From positions 1 through 27,283 of the IMG/VR virus record IMGVR_UViG_3300035698_013216: a stretch of 27,283 nucleotides of DNA; one strand, given 5' to 3'. The notes beneath the pieces were generated by a model, which saw only the letters and a program-made list of their open reading frames with translations, searched no databases and was not told where the DNA came from. Both the position numbers and the translations under genes were made by a program. The stretch comes from a virus. Shown in pieces: positions 20,433 through 27,283 of this stretch; position 1 is the stretch's first letter, and every line of letters begins with the position of its first letter.

Positions 20433-21506
20433 TTATGCAGCGGCGCCTCCGGCCCTCCCTGTACGTTCGCGAACAATCGATGCCACACCAGCGCGTCTAG
20501 CTTTTTCAATGGTTTGAGCCGGATCCTCGGATGGCGCGTCGTCGTTCGTTCCACTCTGTCGTACAAGACGTGGGGACGGTGACGAAACTGCTTGGCGCTT
20601 CCGCTCTTCACGAGCAGGAATATTAACGCCACGGTTTCCATCTTTCGGTTCTGGCATTTCGTCCGGGCTACCGCCCGCGAGTCCTTGGAGCCATTCGAGG
20701 GTCCGATTGCCTGCTGTTTCAAAAACCTCGGTCCAGGAAAGCATCGGCTTTCCATTCTCGCGGGTTTCGAAAAGAGCAGTCGCATAGACCGTCTTTGCCG
20801 TCTCAAGGGCACGATTCCCGAGTGTGTCATCTTCCATGATGACCGCATACTTCGGGTTCTCACCAAAACTCGAGAGTGCATCATTGAACCGTAGGCTCGT
20901 CGTCACCCTCGTCGCGATCTCATCCACATCAACGGATTTACTTCCGCCGAGTTTCGAGAACGCTTCTTGCAACGCAGTGGCCCCCTCTTCCTGGGAGCCG
21001 TACTGCAATGCGGTGGCAAGTTCTTGGTAGTCGATGCCACCATCTTCGGCCGCTTCGGTGCTGGTGGGCTGGTCATCCACGGGCACACTGTCGGGGCCAC
21101 TTTCCTGTGCCGGTGCTGCATTGGCCCTAGCAAGGCCTTCTGCAATACGGTCCAGCACATCAAGATTCGGTTGTCCGCCCGTGTTTCGGGCGTCATATGC
21201 CGCTGCAAGATCAGCGGCGGAAACTTTCCGGCCATCCGGGAGATCAATCAGATCGGGTTCCGGCTCGGCCTGTTCGACCTCTTCCTCGGCAGGAGCGGCA
21301 TCCTCTTCCTCGTCACCGAAGGAGACACCGTTTGCCTCCATCTCTTCGCGACGCGCCGCGTCAACGCGGGCCAGGATCGCTTCACGCGGATCTTCCGCAG
21401 CGTCTTCCGGGGGGGAACTCTCTTCCTCAGATGCAATCTCCTCTGCCGGCGTCTCCGCCGCAGAGTCCAGATTTTCTTCTGAGACTGTTTCGTCTTCCGG
21501 TTCCAT
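20433..21506 (-). CDS. Scaffold-like capsid assembly protein, 357 aa
   Basis: ATG 21506 has AGAGG 5 nt upstream. The first 85 residues are strongly acidic (SEEESSPPEDAAEDP, GDEEEDAAPAEEEVEQAEPE), followed by the short motif LIDLPDGRKVSAADLAAAYD (86-105) that recurs in phage scaffold-like proteins. The middle is helical (DYQELATALQYGSQEEGATA, NRALETAKTVYATALFET), and the end is basic (SIVRERTGRAGG). An acidic, helical, partly disordered protein with a basic tail, encoded between portal and coat genes, is the usual scaffold arrangement: the basic end would bind coat protein. No protease motif was seen. Confidence 0.82.
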   Translation of the reverse strand: MEPEDETVSEENLDSAAETPAEEIASEEESSPPEDAAEDPREAILARVDAARREEMEANGVSFGDEEEDAAPAEEEVEQAEPEPDLIDLPDGRKVSAADLAAAYDARNTGGQPNLDVLDRIAEGLARANAAPAQESGPDSVPVDDQPTSTEAAEDGGIDYQELATALQYGSQEEGATALQEAFSKLGGSKSVDVDEIATRVTTSLRFNDALSSFGENPKYAVIMEDDTLGNRALETAKTVYATALFETRENGKPMLSWTEVFETAGNRTLEWLQGLAGGSPDEMPEPKDGNRGVNIPAREERKRQAVSSPSPRLVRQSGTNDDAPSEDPAQTIEKARRAGVASIVRERTGRAGGAAA

Positions 21507-21514
21507 GTTTGCCT

Positions 21515-21826
21515 CTAGGTTGTCGAATTGTTGGCATCAACGACTTCAACGTCAATGCCCTGCTGTATCAACTCTTCGATCGAATCCTGCATCCAATAGA
21601 ACCGTTGAACTCGATTCTGTAAATCATGAACTTTTGCAGCATCCGCGGGCGGGCATACTTCCGGACTGGCAATGTCGTCCTTTGCCTGCTCTGCCTCTGC
21701 TTGCAGTTTGAGCATCAATAGCTGAAAGGCAGGGTCATCTTTCAGCTTGATCAGGCGCTCTGCCGCGTCTTTGAGAACGTGTGCGCCTTCACCTGTTAGG
21801 CGGAGGGCTTCCGTTGTTTCCGTCAT
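21515..21826 (-). CDS. Small helical head protein, 103 aa
   Basis: ATG 21826 has AGGA 7 nt upstream and the gene overlaps the last 38 bases of the portal gene in another frame. The product is almost wholly helical and charged (EGAHVLKDAAERLIKLKDDP, LLMLKLQAEAEQAKDDIA, NRVQRFYWMQDSIEELIQQG), with one Cys. Coupling to the portal and placement before the scaffold gene suggest a role in procapsid assembly. No family is recognised. Confidence 0.78.
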   Translation of the reverse strand: MTETTEALRLTGEGAHVLKDAAERLIKLKDDPAFQLLMLKLQAEAEQAKDDIASPEVCPPADAAKVHDLQNRVQRFYWMQDSIEELIQQGIDVEVVDANNSTT

Positions 21827-24026
21827 TTGTCTGTCCTGCCATCTTCAACATTTCCTGCCGGAAATTGCCCATATTGTTTTCGCGGGTCTTCGCCATTGAT
21901 CCCGCGTTCGTGCGGGAAATCTTCTCGAGATCGGACTGCCCCTTGGCCTGGGCCTCCTGGACACTGCCCTGATTCTCAACCACCTGCTGCATGATCCGGC
22001 TCTCCGCCATGATCTCGGCAACCTGGATCTTGGTCTGGTTGGCCTCGCCGCGTTTCTCGAGTTCGGCCTGCATCTCCTTGACCGTCTCCATGAGCATCGC
22101 AACGGTCGGGTCCTGGCCTTTGAAGTCGAAGAACCGGGATCCGTCGCGGAAGCCGAGAGGCGCGAAGATTTCTTTCAGAACCTCGTCGGCTTTCATGAAC
22201 GGCATGATCATGTCGCCAAACATTTCTTTGGCCGACGAAATTCCGGCCATCATCTTCTGGAGGCGTGCTTCGGGGTCGGTCGCGCCGATGCCGGCGTTCA
22301 CGTTGAGCATGAGGTCGTGATCAAATATCTGATCTGTCAGGGGGTCTGTGCCGTACTTGGGGGCGACCTGGGACAGATCAGCGGCCAGGGCCATGATCGT
22401 CAGGTCGCTCTCGTAGTACCGCTCCAGGCGCATGATGTGGCGCAACACCGGCTCCGCCCATGTTTCGGTGAAGGTGCGCAGATCGAGTTCGCCAAGCATG
22501 TTGGCGCCGCCCTGCATCAGCTTCATGCCGCCGACCGTCTCATTGAGTGACCGATTGGACTGCACCGTCCCGGCATTGAATGATCCAGCCAGGTCATCGA
22601 AATCGATGTTGATCCGGTTCTGTTCTTCATAGGCCGAAGATGTCACGTCCCTGGTGTCGATTTCCTTCACGTCACCTTCGGTGTCGGCAACCAGAGTGAT
22701 AGACCCCGGTGAAGAACGCATGAGGGAACGTAGGTCGACCTGCCGCCCGCGCCGCACGAGATACCGCTTGTTCAATGCCAGCTTCACATTGTCGATGCGC
22801 TGGTTGGCGACCTCGTTGGCCTCTCCCTGCAACTGCTCAGTAAGTTGGATCTTGGCCGCGGGCACATTCTTGTGCGTCTCAATGACACTGAAACCAACGA
22901 CAATCGGGCGCTCGCTCTCGGGCAACCACGGGTAAACCTCACTGACCGGCTCCGGGTCTGTCAGGAGATGCTGGTATCCAGCGGTCCAGTAGACGTAATC
23001 CACGCCACCCCAGCGCACAAAGTTTTCATGGACCCATACGGTCTTGAATTCATCGACACTGATGTCGCTGTCCTTGGAGTCCTCGCGGCCTTGCTCGCGG
23101 GCCTGCCTTGTCGAATCCCATGTTTCGCGATCGCCAACAGCCATGAGGGCTGATTTATCGACCTTCTTCCATTTTGGCTTGCCGGTGCGCTCATCTATTT
23201 CTTTCATCATCCCGAGAGCGGCATCAACGGTCATTGGGTACTGAATGATGAAATACGAACTGGAGTTCGCCGGGTCCATCCAATGGGCATCACGGGAAAA
23301 CCGGATGTTCTCAGGCGGGATCAGATCGCACTTTGGCTTGTCGGCCAAGATGGCCCGCCGCGTGGATTCCTCCATGATTGGAAGGCCGGTTTCCTCATCC
23401 AGGAGAACGCTGCCAGCTTCATCCGTCGCCTTTTTACGGGTCGGGATATCGGCCGTTTTGTATTCCCACCACTGCTTCGAACAGGTGATCCCGTATTTCT
23501 GGGCATCCTGCATGGAACCGACCACTGTCAGGAACCACGGAATTCCGTTGGCCGATGACTGGCTCGATAGCCGGTACTGGAGCAAGGCCTGATGGAATGA
23601 AGCCGCGGCGGTGGCTTCTACGCTGCCGCTGTCATACGCGCGGACGTTGACAACTTCCTCTGATGCGAAAAACGAGGCCGCAACCTGCGCCTCGCCCATT
23701 CGAACCATTGCCCGTGTTTTTGGACGGAAGAGTTTCGAGCGCGCCCGGTATTCAGGCGAATAGTATTTCGAGCCGGAGGGATGGACGGACTGGAAGTTCT
23801 TCTCGTTCTTTTCCCACTGCTTGCGCAGGCTGCTTTCCCAGTAGTCATCGCTGTCTTCGTATATCGACCGCGCTACATCCAGGGGGTTGAAGGGAAGCGC
23901 ACCTTCCTCATCGACCTCGACCTCGGTCGCGTACTCAGACACCGTTGCGCGGTTCTCTTCCGCATTGCTCTTGCCGTGTGAGCCGTCTTCGATGGCCGGG
24001 CCATACCGGGTGATTTCTTTTGCCAC
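21789..24026 (-). CDS. Portal protein, 745 aa
   Basis: GTG 24026 is the start: GGAG lies 7 nt upstream and the previous gene stops two bases before. The N-terminal part has YYSPEYRARSKLFRPKTRAM followed by VRMGEAQVAASFFASEEVV (88-126), typical of large podovirus portals; the middle has GGVDYVYWTAGYQHLLTDPE and PWLPESERPIVVGFSVIETH; the stem and wing region follows (ERYYESDLTIMALAADLSQV). The last 130 residues are a long charged coiled coil (LMETVKEMQAELEKRGEANQ onward) ending Asn/Pro-rich, like the barrel helices of long portals. It forms the ring at the capsid vertex for DNA packaging and exit. Confidence 0.88.
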   Translation of the reverse strand: MAKEITRYGPAIEDGSHGKSNAEENRATVSEYATEVEVDEEGALPFNPLDVARSIYEDSDDYWESSLRKQWEKNEKNFQSVHPSGSKYYSPEYRARSKLFRPKTRAMVRMGEAQVAASFFASEEVVNVRAYDSGSVEATAAASFHQALLQYRLSSQSSANGIPWFLTVVGSMQDAQKYGITCSKQWWEYKTADIPTRKKATDEAGSVLLDEETGLPIMEESTRRAILADKPKCDLIPPENIRFSRDAHWMDPANSSSYFIIQYPMTVDAALGMMKEIDERTGKPKWKKVDKSALMAVGDRETWDSTRQAREQGREDSKDSDISVDEFKTVWVHENFVRWGGVDYVYWTAGYQHLLTDPEPVSEVYPWLPESERPIVVGFSVIETHKNVPAAKIQLTEQLQGEANEVANQRIDNVKLALNKRYLVRRGRQVDLRSLMRSSPGSITLVADTEGDVKEIDTRDVTSSAYEEQNRINIDFDDLAGSFNAGTVQSNRSLNETVGGMKLMQGGANMLGELDLRTFTETWAEPVLRHIMRLERYYESDLTIMALAADLSQVAPKYGTDPLTDQIFDHDLMLNVNAGIGATDPEARLQKMMAGISSAKEMFGDMIMPFMKADEVLKEIFAPLGFRDGSRFFDFKGQDPTVAMLMETVKEMQAELEKRGEANQTKIQVAEIMAESRIMQQVVENQGSVQEAQAKGQSDLEKISRTNAGSMAKTRENNMGNFRQEMLKMAGQTNDGNNGSPPPNR

Positions 24027-24027
24027 A

Positions 24028-24444
24028 TCAGTTCTCCGGCTTAAAAAGTCGGCTGTCCGTGCCTGCTACCCGGTTGAGCCATTCGTCGTTATCGAACTTG
24101 TTGCGCTTCATGCGATACCGCTCCAGGAACTCGCCGCCCGCGACCATAATCTTGTGATCCGCGTCGCCACCAGACAAGGCGGTTTTGCGAATCATGAACC
24201 CCATTGTGCCGCTCGGGTCCAGGTCTGTGTTGCGAATAATGAGGGCATCCTGGTCGACCAGCACGTTACGGGGAACCTCGATGCGCCACTGCCAGCCCGG
24301 ATAGTGCTCCTCCAGAACGGACAAAACCCGCTTGGCCAGCAGGATATCAGCCCTATCGATTGTGGGGTCGAGCGCGCTCAAGGGGGTGGCCGTCGCCGGA
24401 ACCGAAACGACTGGAGCGGCAAGATCGGTAATGATTTTGCTCAT
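24028..24444 (-). CDS. Hypothetical protein upstream of portal, 138 aa
   Basis: ATG 24444 overlaps the stop of the 52-aa gene (ATGA), so translation is probably coupled. The product has a Thr/Ala/Val-rich start, a helix (DRADILLAKRVLSVLEEHYP), then a compact alpha/beta part (WQWRIEVPRNVLVDQDALII, GTMGFMIRKTALSGGDADHK) and a basic end (FLERYRMKRNKFDNDEWLNR). No catalytic motif is visible. It stops two bases before the portal start, so a role in head morphogenesis is likely but not shown. Confidence 0.78.
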   Translation of the reverse strand: MSKIITDLAAPVVSVPATATPLSALDPTIDRADILLAKRVLSVLEEHYPGWQWRIEVPRNVLVDQDALIIRNTDLDPSGTMGFMIRKTALSGGDADHKIMVAGGEFLERYRMKRNKFDNDEWLNRVAGTDSRLFKPEN

Positions 24445-24599
24445 TCAATCACCTGCGGTTCCGTGCTGTCCTCATAGAGGTTCGCCTTCTGGTCCATGGT
24501 CATGAATTCCCATTCACGCCTTGTGAGCGTGCATCGGATGGCCTCTGGCAAAGCGTCATAGCCGCTTTCGTAGCGAACCTCTATTGGATCTCGGGCCAC
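24441..24599 (-). CDS. Small hypothetical protein, 52 aa
   Basis: GTG 24599 shares its first base with the TAG of the 136-aa gene (TAGTG), and its TGA overlaps the next ATG (ATGA). GGAAGG lies about 9 nt before the start. The product is small and acidic at its end: VARDPIEVRYESGYDALPEA, a central LTRREWEFMTMDQKANLYED and STEPQVIE. The REW...MDQKANLYE stretch looks like a short helical pair. Two-sided overlap supports a real gene. Function unknown. Confidence 0.72.
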   Translation of the reverse strand: MARDPIEVRYESGYDALPEAIRCTLTRREWEFMTMDQKANLYEDSTEPQVIE

Positions 24600-25009
24600 T
24601 ACTCGTCGCCTTCCACATCGTCATCGTCTTCGCCCGATCCGCCAATCACGATCAGGACCTGGCCGGCGACGCTTGTCTGAAAATTGCGTGCCACCAGGCG
24701 TTCAATCATCGCGTACTGGGCGGGCGAGAGTTCGAGATCATCTGTGGTGTCCCGAATTTCCATTGCCAACAGGGTGCGCTCGATCTTCTTGGACGCTCCC
24801 AGCTTCTTCTCATCTTCGAAGAACGCCCCCAGCGCCCGGATGATTGCCATCCGAACCGTCAGGGGTGAAATGTTGTCGTCATTCTCACGTTCTCCGTTTT
24901 CCCACCGGGGTTCACGGGACTTGAACGATTCGCCGGTTGCCAGATCGACAATCTCATGCTCGAGATCGTCCCCTGAAATGACGACAACTTTCTTTTTCTT
25001 ATCAACCAT
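24599..25009 (-). CDS. Acidic-tailed hypothetical protein, 136 aa
   Basis: ATG 25009 (MVDKKKK) is the supported start, with AAGG 7 nt upstream; a longer frame to 25228 overlaps the 132-aa gene and its extra N-terminus is Arg/Trp/Gln-rich and unprotein-like. The product has a basic start, VVVISGDDLEHEIVDLATGE, a helical middle (TVRMAIIRALGAFFEDEKKL, IERTLLAMEIRDTTDDLELS, YAMIERLVARNFQTSVAGQV) and a Gly/Asp/Glu tail (GEDDDDVEGDE). It resembles small phage assembly factors in layout, with a helical core and an acidic tail. No family is recognised. Confidence 0.78.
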   Translation of the reverse strand: MVDKKKKVVVISGDDLEHEIVDLATGESFKSREPRWENGERENDDNISPLTVRMAIIRALGAFFEDEKKLGASKKIERTLLAMEIRDTTDDLELSPAQYAMIERLVARNFQTSVAGQVLIVIGGSGEDDDDVEGDE

Positions 25010-25044
25010 ATTCCTGCCTTTTGGTCTTGGGGTTCGTTGTGGGC

Positions 25045-25443
25045 TTACGCCGTGGCGTCGATGTCCTCGAGCACAGCGGCGATGAACGCGATACGCGCGG
25101 CATTGACGGCAGAGCCATCTTTCCACGGGGTATTCTTGGTGCCTTTGGTCTTGCTGCCAGAACCATTGCGATAGACCCACGTACAGGCCAGCCCGCCATT
25201 CGAGCCACCGGCGCGCGTGCCGTAGCACTGGACGGTTTCAACGTCCTTGGCGAGATCGGGCGTCAGCGCGTCCACGGCATCGATCAGGGCTTTGGCGAGA
25301 TCAATGGTTTCTTCGGTGAGTTCCTTGGAGTCGATCACGATCGGGGCTTCATCGCCCTCGGCGTCGGTGTGAAAGACATTGACGCGGATCTCCGGCGAGG
25401 GTTCGTCGGCGGTCAGCATGATATCGAGAAGTTCTTTGGACAT
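25045..25443 (-). CDS. Hypothetical alpha/beta protein, 132 aa
   Basis: ATG 25443 has AAGGA 7 nt upstream, overlapping the fibre gene stop. The product has MSKELLDIMLTADEPSPEIR, a strand region (VNVFHTDAEGDEAPIVIDSK), helices (ELTEETIDLAKALIDAVDAL) and a late AGGSNGGLACTWVYRNGSGS before a helical end (ARIAFIAAVLEDIDATA). It could be a small fibre assembly chaperone given its position right after the fibre gene, but this rests only on location. No family is recognised. Confidence 0.75.
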   Translation of the reverse strand: MSKELLDIMLTADEPSPEIRVNVFHTDAEGDEAPIVIDSKELTEETIDLAKALIDAVDALTPDLAKDVETVQCYGTRAGGSNGGLACTWVYRNGSGSKTKGTKNTPWKDGSAVNAARIAFIAAVLEDIDATA

Positions 25444-25454
25444 GGGGTTTTCCT

Positions 25455-27283
25455 TTACGATTTAAGTTGCGCAACTTCATCCGTGAGGGCCTGGACCTGT
25501 GCGGTCAAGCCTTCGACAAGTTCCCAGACACTTTGATCGCGATCGCGTTCCGGGTCTTCGACATTCTTTCGATACACAATCTTTTCGCCCGAGAGGTCTT
25601 CGACCAGGCCCAGAGCATAGGTGATATCCGCATTGATCTCGGCCGGCTCGTCGTCACCGAGATCCTTTGTTGAGTAATAGCCCCAAGCCATTGATTCGCT
25701 CGGGCCATCGGGGATCAGTGAGAAGTTATGCGGGGAAAGCGTGGTCGCGTTGCCCGCATCATCCTTCACGACCAGTTCGCCGGCCGTGGCATAGAGGTAG
25801 ATGCCGGCCGTTGGGGTGCCGGGCGCGGTGCCGTCACTGATGTAGAAGACGTTCGTGCCGCTCGTGAGATCACCGAAGATAAAGTTCGTCGTGCCCGAGG
25901 CGTCCCCGACCCGGACAATCCCCGCTCCCTTGGCGAACAGGCCGAGACTGACATCGGCATCGCTACCTTGGGCGTACAGGGCCGGAACTTGGCCGGTCGA
26001 TCGCGCGCGCGCCTCGAGGTAGTTGACCGCCGAGGTCGTCATGGTGGCCTGGAAGACGATCTCACCAGCGGCGCCCGTGGCCTTAAAGGCGCCCGTGCCC
26101 TTCACGTAATGCAGGGCATCAACATTGGTGTCCGATCCAGTGACAACCTGACGCGGCCCATTTCCTGTTCCAAGCCCCTGAACGGCGTAATAGTTCACCG
26201 CGCTGGTTGTGGTGTGCTGGACCTCAAAGCCAATATTGTTTTCACTCGTGTTGGTCGAGAAACGAAAACCGCCCGTGCCTTTGGTGATCAAGACGCCGTA
26301 GATGTTGGCGTCTGACCCCGTGACATTGAGTTTAGCGTTGCCCGTGGTGGCCCCACCTGTCACGGACAAATAATTCACCGCGCTGGCCGTGTGATTGATC
26401 ACGAATTGTGTAAATCCGCCCCAATGCGTCCCCGACCCGGTGCCGAACGAAAACGCCGCATTGGTATCGAAGCGAAGTGATTCTGCCGTCGATGCGCCTG
26501 TCCCCATGGCCGCAAGGCCGGTCCCGTTGTTGGCGAGGAAGTCGATCAGAACTTTTTCTGTGGACGTGGCACCAAACGCTTGAAGGCCAAGGGCAATCTT
26601 GGTCGCGCTATCTGGCTGGATTTGCAGCTTCCGGGCCGGGTTGCCGCCCGTGCTGGTCGTGGACGCCAAGTAGACGTTGCCCGTGCCCTTGGTGAACAGG
26701 CCAATGCCCACATTGGCATCCGATCCAGCGGGGCGTAATTGCACGTAGCCGTTCGCGAGGGTCGCGGCGCCGTGGATCACCGCGTAGTTGACCGCGCTCG
26801 TTAAGTTGCCGACCTGGATCTGTGGGTCTGCCCCGCTGCCGGTGCGAAGCCATAGATCACCCGTGCCCTTGCTATCCACCACGGCGTCAACATTTGTGTT
26901 CCCGCCCGATGCCGATAACTGGGCATAACCCGAGTACCCGTGAGCATCAAAGTGATCCGTTCCACCAGCTGTGACGCGAAAACCAGTGGCACCACCGGGA
27001 TTGAAGAACTGGATGCCCGTTCCCTTGGTCGAGAACGACTGATTGACGTTCGTGTCGGAGCCATTGCTGGCAAGCGTCGGGAGGTTACCCGTCGCGGCGC
27101 CGGAGATCGAGTGGTAGTTGACCGCGCTCGCGACATGAGCGACTTCAACCTGTAGGGTCCCCGAATTGGTCCGCAGATTCAGGCTTCCCGTGCCCTTGGT
27201 TTCAATGTAGCCCGCGACATTGGTATCCGAACCATTCATCCGGAAGATCGGGCCAGTGCCGGTCGCGCTATTGATGGCGAGGA
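25455..27283 (-). CDS. Tail fibre / appendage protein with about 57-residue repeats, 5'-truncated by window
   Basis: The frame stays open from the window edge (27283) to TAA 25455, giving 608 residues; the true start lies beyond the window (the Met at 27239 is inside a repeat). Most of it is a repeat array. A C-terminal domain follows (NFSLIPDGPSESMAWGYYST, then INADITYALGLVEDLSGEKI) and the last 25 residues are a short coiled coil (WELVEGLTAQVQALTDEVAQ). Beta-rich repeats ending in a coiled coil suggest a trimeric fibre or tailspike-like appendage that contacts the host surface. No endosialidase, peptidase S74 or hydrolase motif is seen. It may be a tail fibre or a capsid-attached fibre, since it lies upstream of the head genes. 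Confidence 0.88.
   Translation of the reverse strand, partial: LAINSATGTGPIFRMNGSDTNVAGYIETKGTGSLNLRTNSGTLQVEVAHVASAVNYHSISGAATGNLPTLASNGSDTNVNQSFSTKGTGIQFFNPGGATGFRVTAGGTDHFDAHGYSGYAQLSASGGNTNVDAVVDSKGTGDLWLRTGSGADPQIQVGNLTSAVNYAVIHGAATLANGYVQLRPAGSDANVGIGLFTKGTGNVYLASTTSTGGNPARKLQIQPDSATKIALGLQAFGATSTEKVLIDFLANNGTGLAAMGTGASTAESLRFDTNAAFSFGTGSGTHWGGFTQFVINHTASAVNYLSVTGGATTGNAKLNVTGSDANIYGVLITKGTGGFRFSTNTSENNIGFEVQHTTTSAVNYYAVQGLGTGNGPRQVVTGSDTNVDALHYVKGTGAFKATGAAGEIVFQATMTTSAVNYLEARARSTGQVPALYAQGSDADVSLGLFAKGAGIVRVGDASGTTNFIFGDLTSGTNVFYISDGTAPGTPTAGIYLYATAGELVVKDDAGNATTLSPHNFSLIPDGPSESMAWGYYSTKDLGDDEPAEINADITYALGLVEDLSGEKIVYRKNVEDPERDRDQSVWELVEGLTAQVQALTDEVAQLKS
25920..27283 (-). repeat. Degenerate protein repeat array of the fibre gene
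   Basis: The pattern G-S-D-T/A-N/D-V...KGTG occurs seven times in the window (GSDTNVAGYIETKGTG, GSDTNVNQSFSTKGTG, GGNTNVDAVVDSKGTG, GSDANVGIGLFTKGTG, GSDANIYGVLITKGTG, GSDTNVDALHYVKGTG, GSDADVSLGLFAKGAG). The companion SAVNY occurs five times, normally at the start of each unit of roughly 55-60 residues; one longer unit holds an insertion of about 75 residues. Copies differ at many residues, so this is old duplication rather than recent. Confidence 0.85.

Noticed and set aside
25010-25228. N-terminal extension of the 136-aa gene
   Set aside because: The extra 73 residues overlap another gene, are Arg/Trp/Gln-rich, and a supported ATG exists at 25009.
25464-25477. 14-base perfect palindrome AAGTTGCGCAACTT
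   Set aside because: It lies in the last codons of the fibre gene (AQLKS), gives at most a 5-bp stem with a 4-base loop, and no T-run follows, so a terminator or operator call is not supported.
1-27283. CRISPR array, tRNA, transposase or integrase
   Set aside because: No spaced direct repeats, tRNA-like cloverleaf, transposase motif or integrase motif was found; the only long repeats are protein-coding ones in the fibre gene.

Overview
The window is one continuous block of tailed-phage virion genes, all read on the minus strand, so transcription runs from position 27283 towards 1. The DNA is GC-rich and gene-dense: many stop/start overlaps (ATGA, TAATG, TAGTG), strong GGAGG-type ribosome sites, and a longest gene-free gap of 95 bases (19310-19404). 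No tRNA, rRNA, CRISPR array, insertion sequence or integrase was seen. The gene set (N4-gp56-type capsid protein, very large portal, head-tail adaptor, P22 gp10-like tail hub, large putative ejection proteins, no tape measure, tail tube or sheath) suggests a podovirus-like phage or prophage of a GC-rich bacterium. An alphaproteobacterial host is a guess. Terminase and replication genes are not in the window.

Layout in transcription order. (1) 27283-25455: 3' part of a repeat-built tail fibre or appendage gene. (2) 25443-24028: four small genes leading into (3) the portal, 24026-21789, then a small helical protein and an acidic scaffold-like protein. (4) Major capsid protein 20409-19405, followed by four small proteins (19309-18228) and an intrinsic terminator (18164-18198) only about 20 bases before the next start codon. 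(5) A 170-aa protein and a methyltransferase/GT9 glycosyltransferase fusion (18144-15953), then a 29-codon micro-ORF joined to both neighbours by ATGA overlaps. (6) Head-tail adaptor, gp10-like hub, a fibre-tip-like protein and a GNAT acetyltransferase (15870-12493). (7) Two glutamine-, alanine- and proline-rich proteins that look like ejection proteins (12569-10006). (8) A giant gene that starts at TTG 9996 and is still open at base 1, at least 3332 codons.

The giant gene is the most unusual part. One reading frame carries a lytic transglycosylase domain, a ParB/DdrB-like domain, an HExxH metalloprotease-like module, an Eco57I/N6-adenine methylase, a Strawberry-notch/SNF2-type helicase and a second HExxH module, separated by Pro/Gly-rich linkers. 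This matches the polyvalent proteins of phages and plasmids, thought to enter the host with the DNA. Because it follows the adaptor, hub and ejection-like genes, I infer a virion-packaged protein that could cut peptidoglycan during entry and then act on or protect the incoming DNA. The linker between its methylase and helicase is also open in a second frame that encodes a normal-looking 132-aa protein with its own ribosome site.
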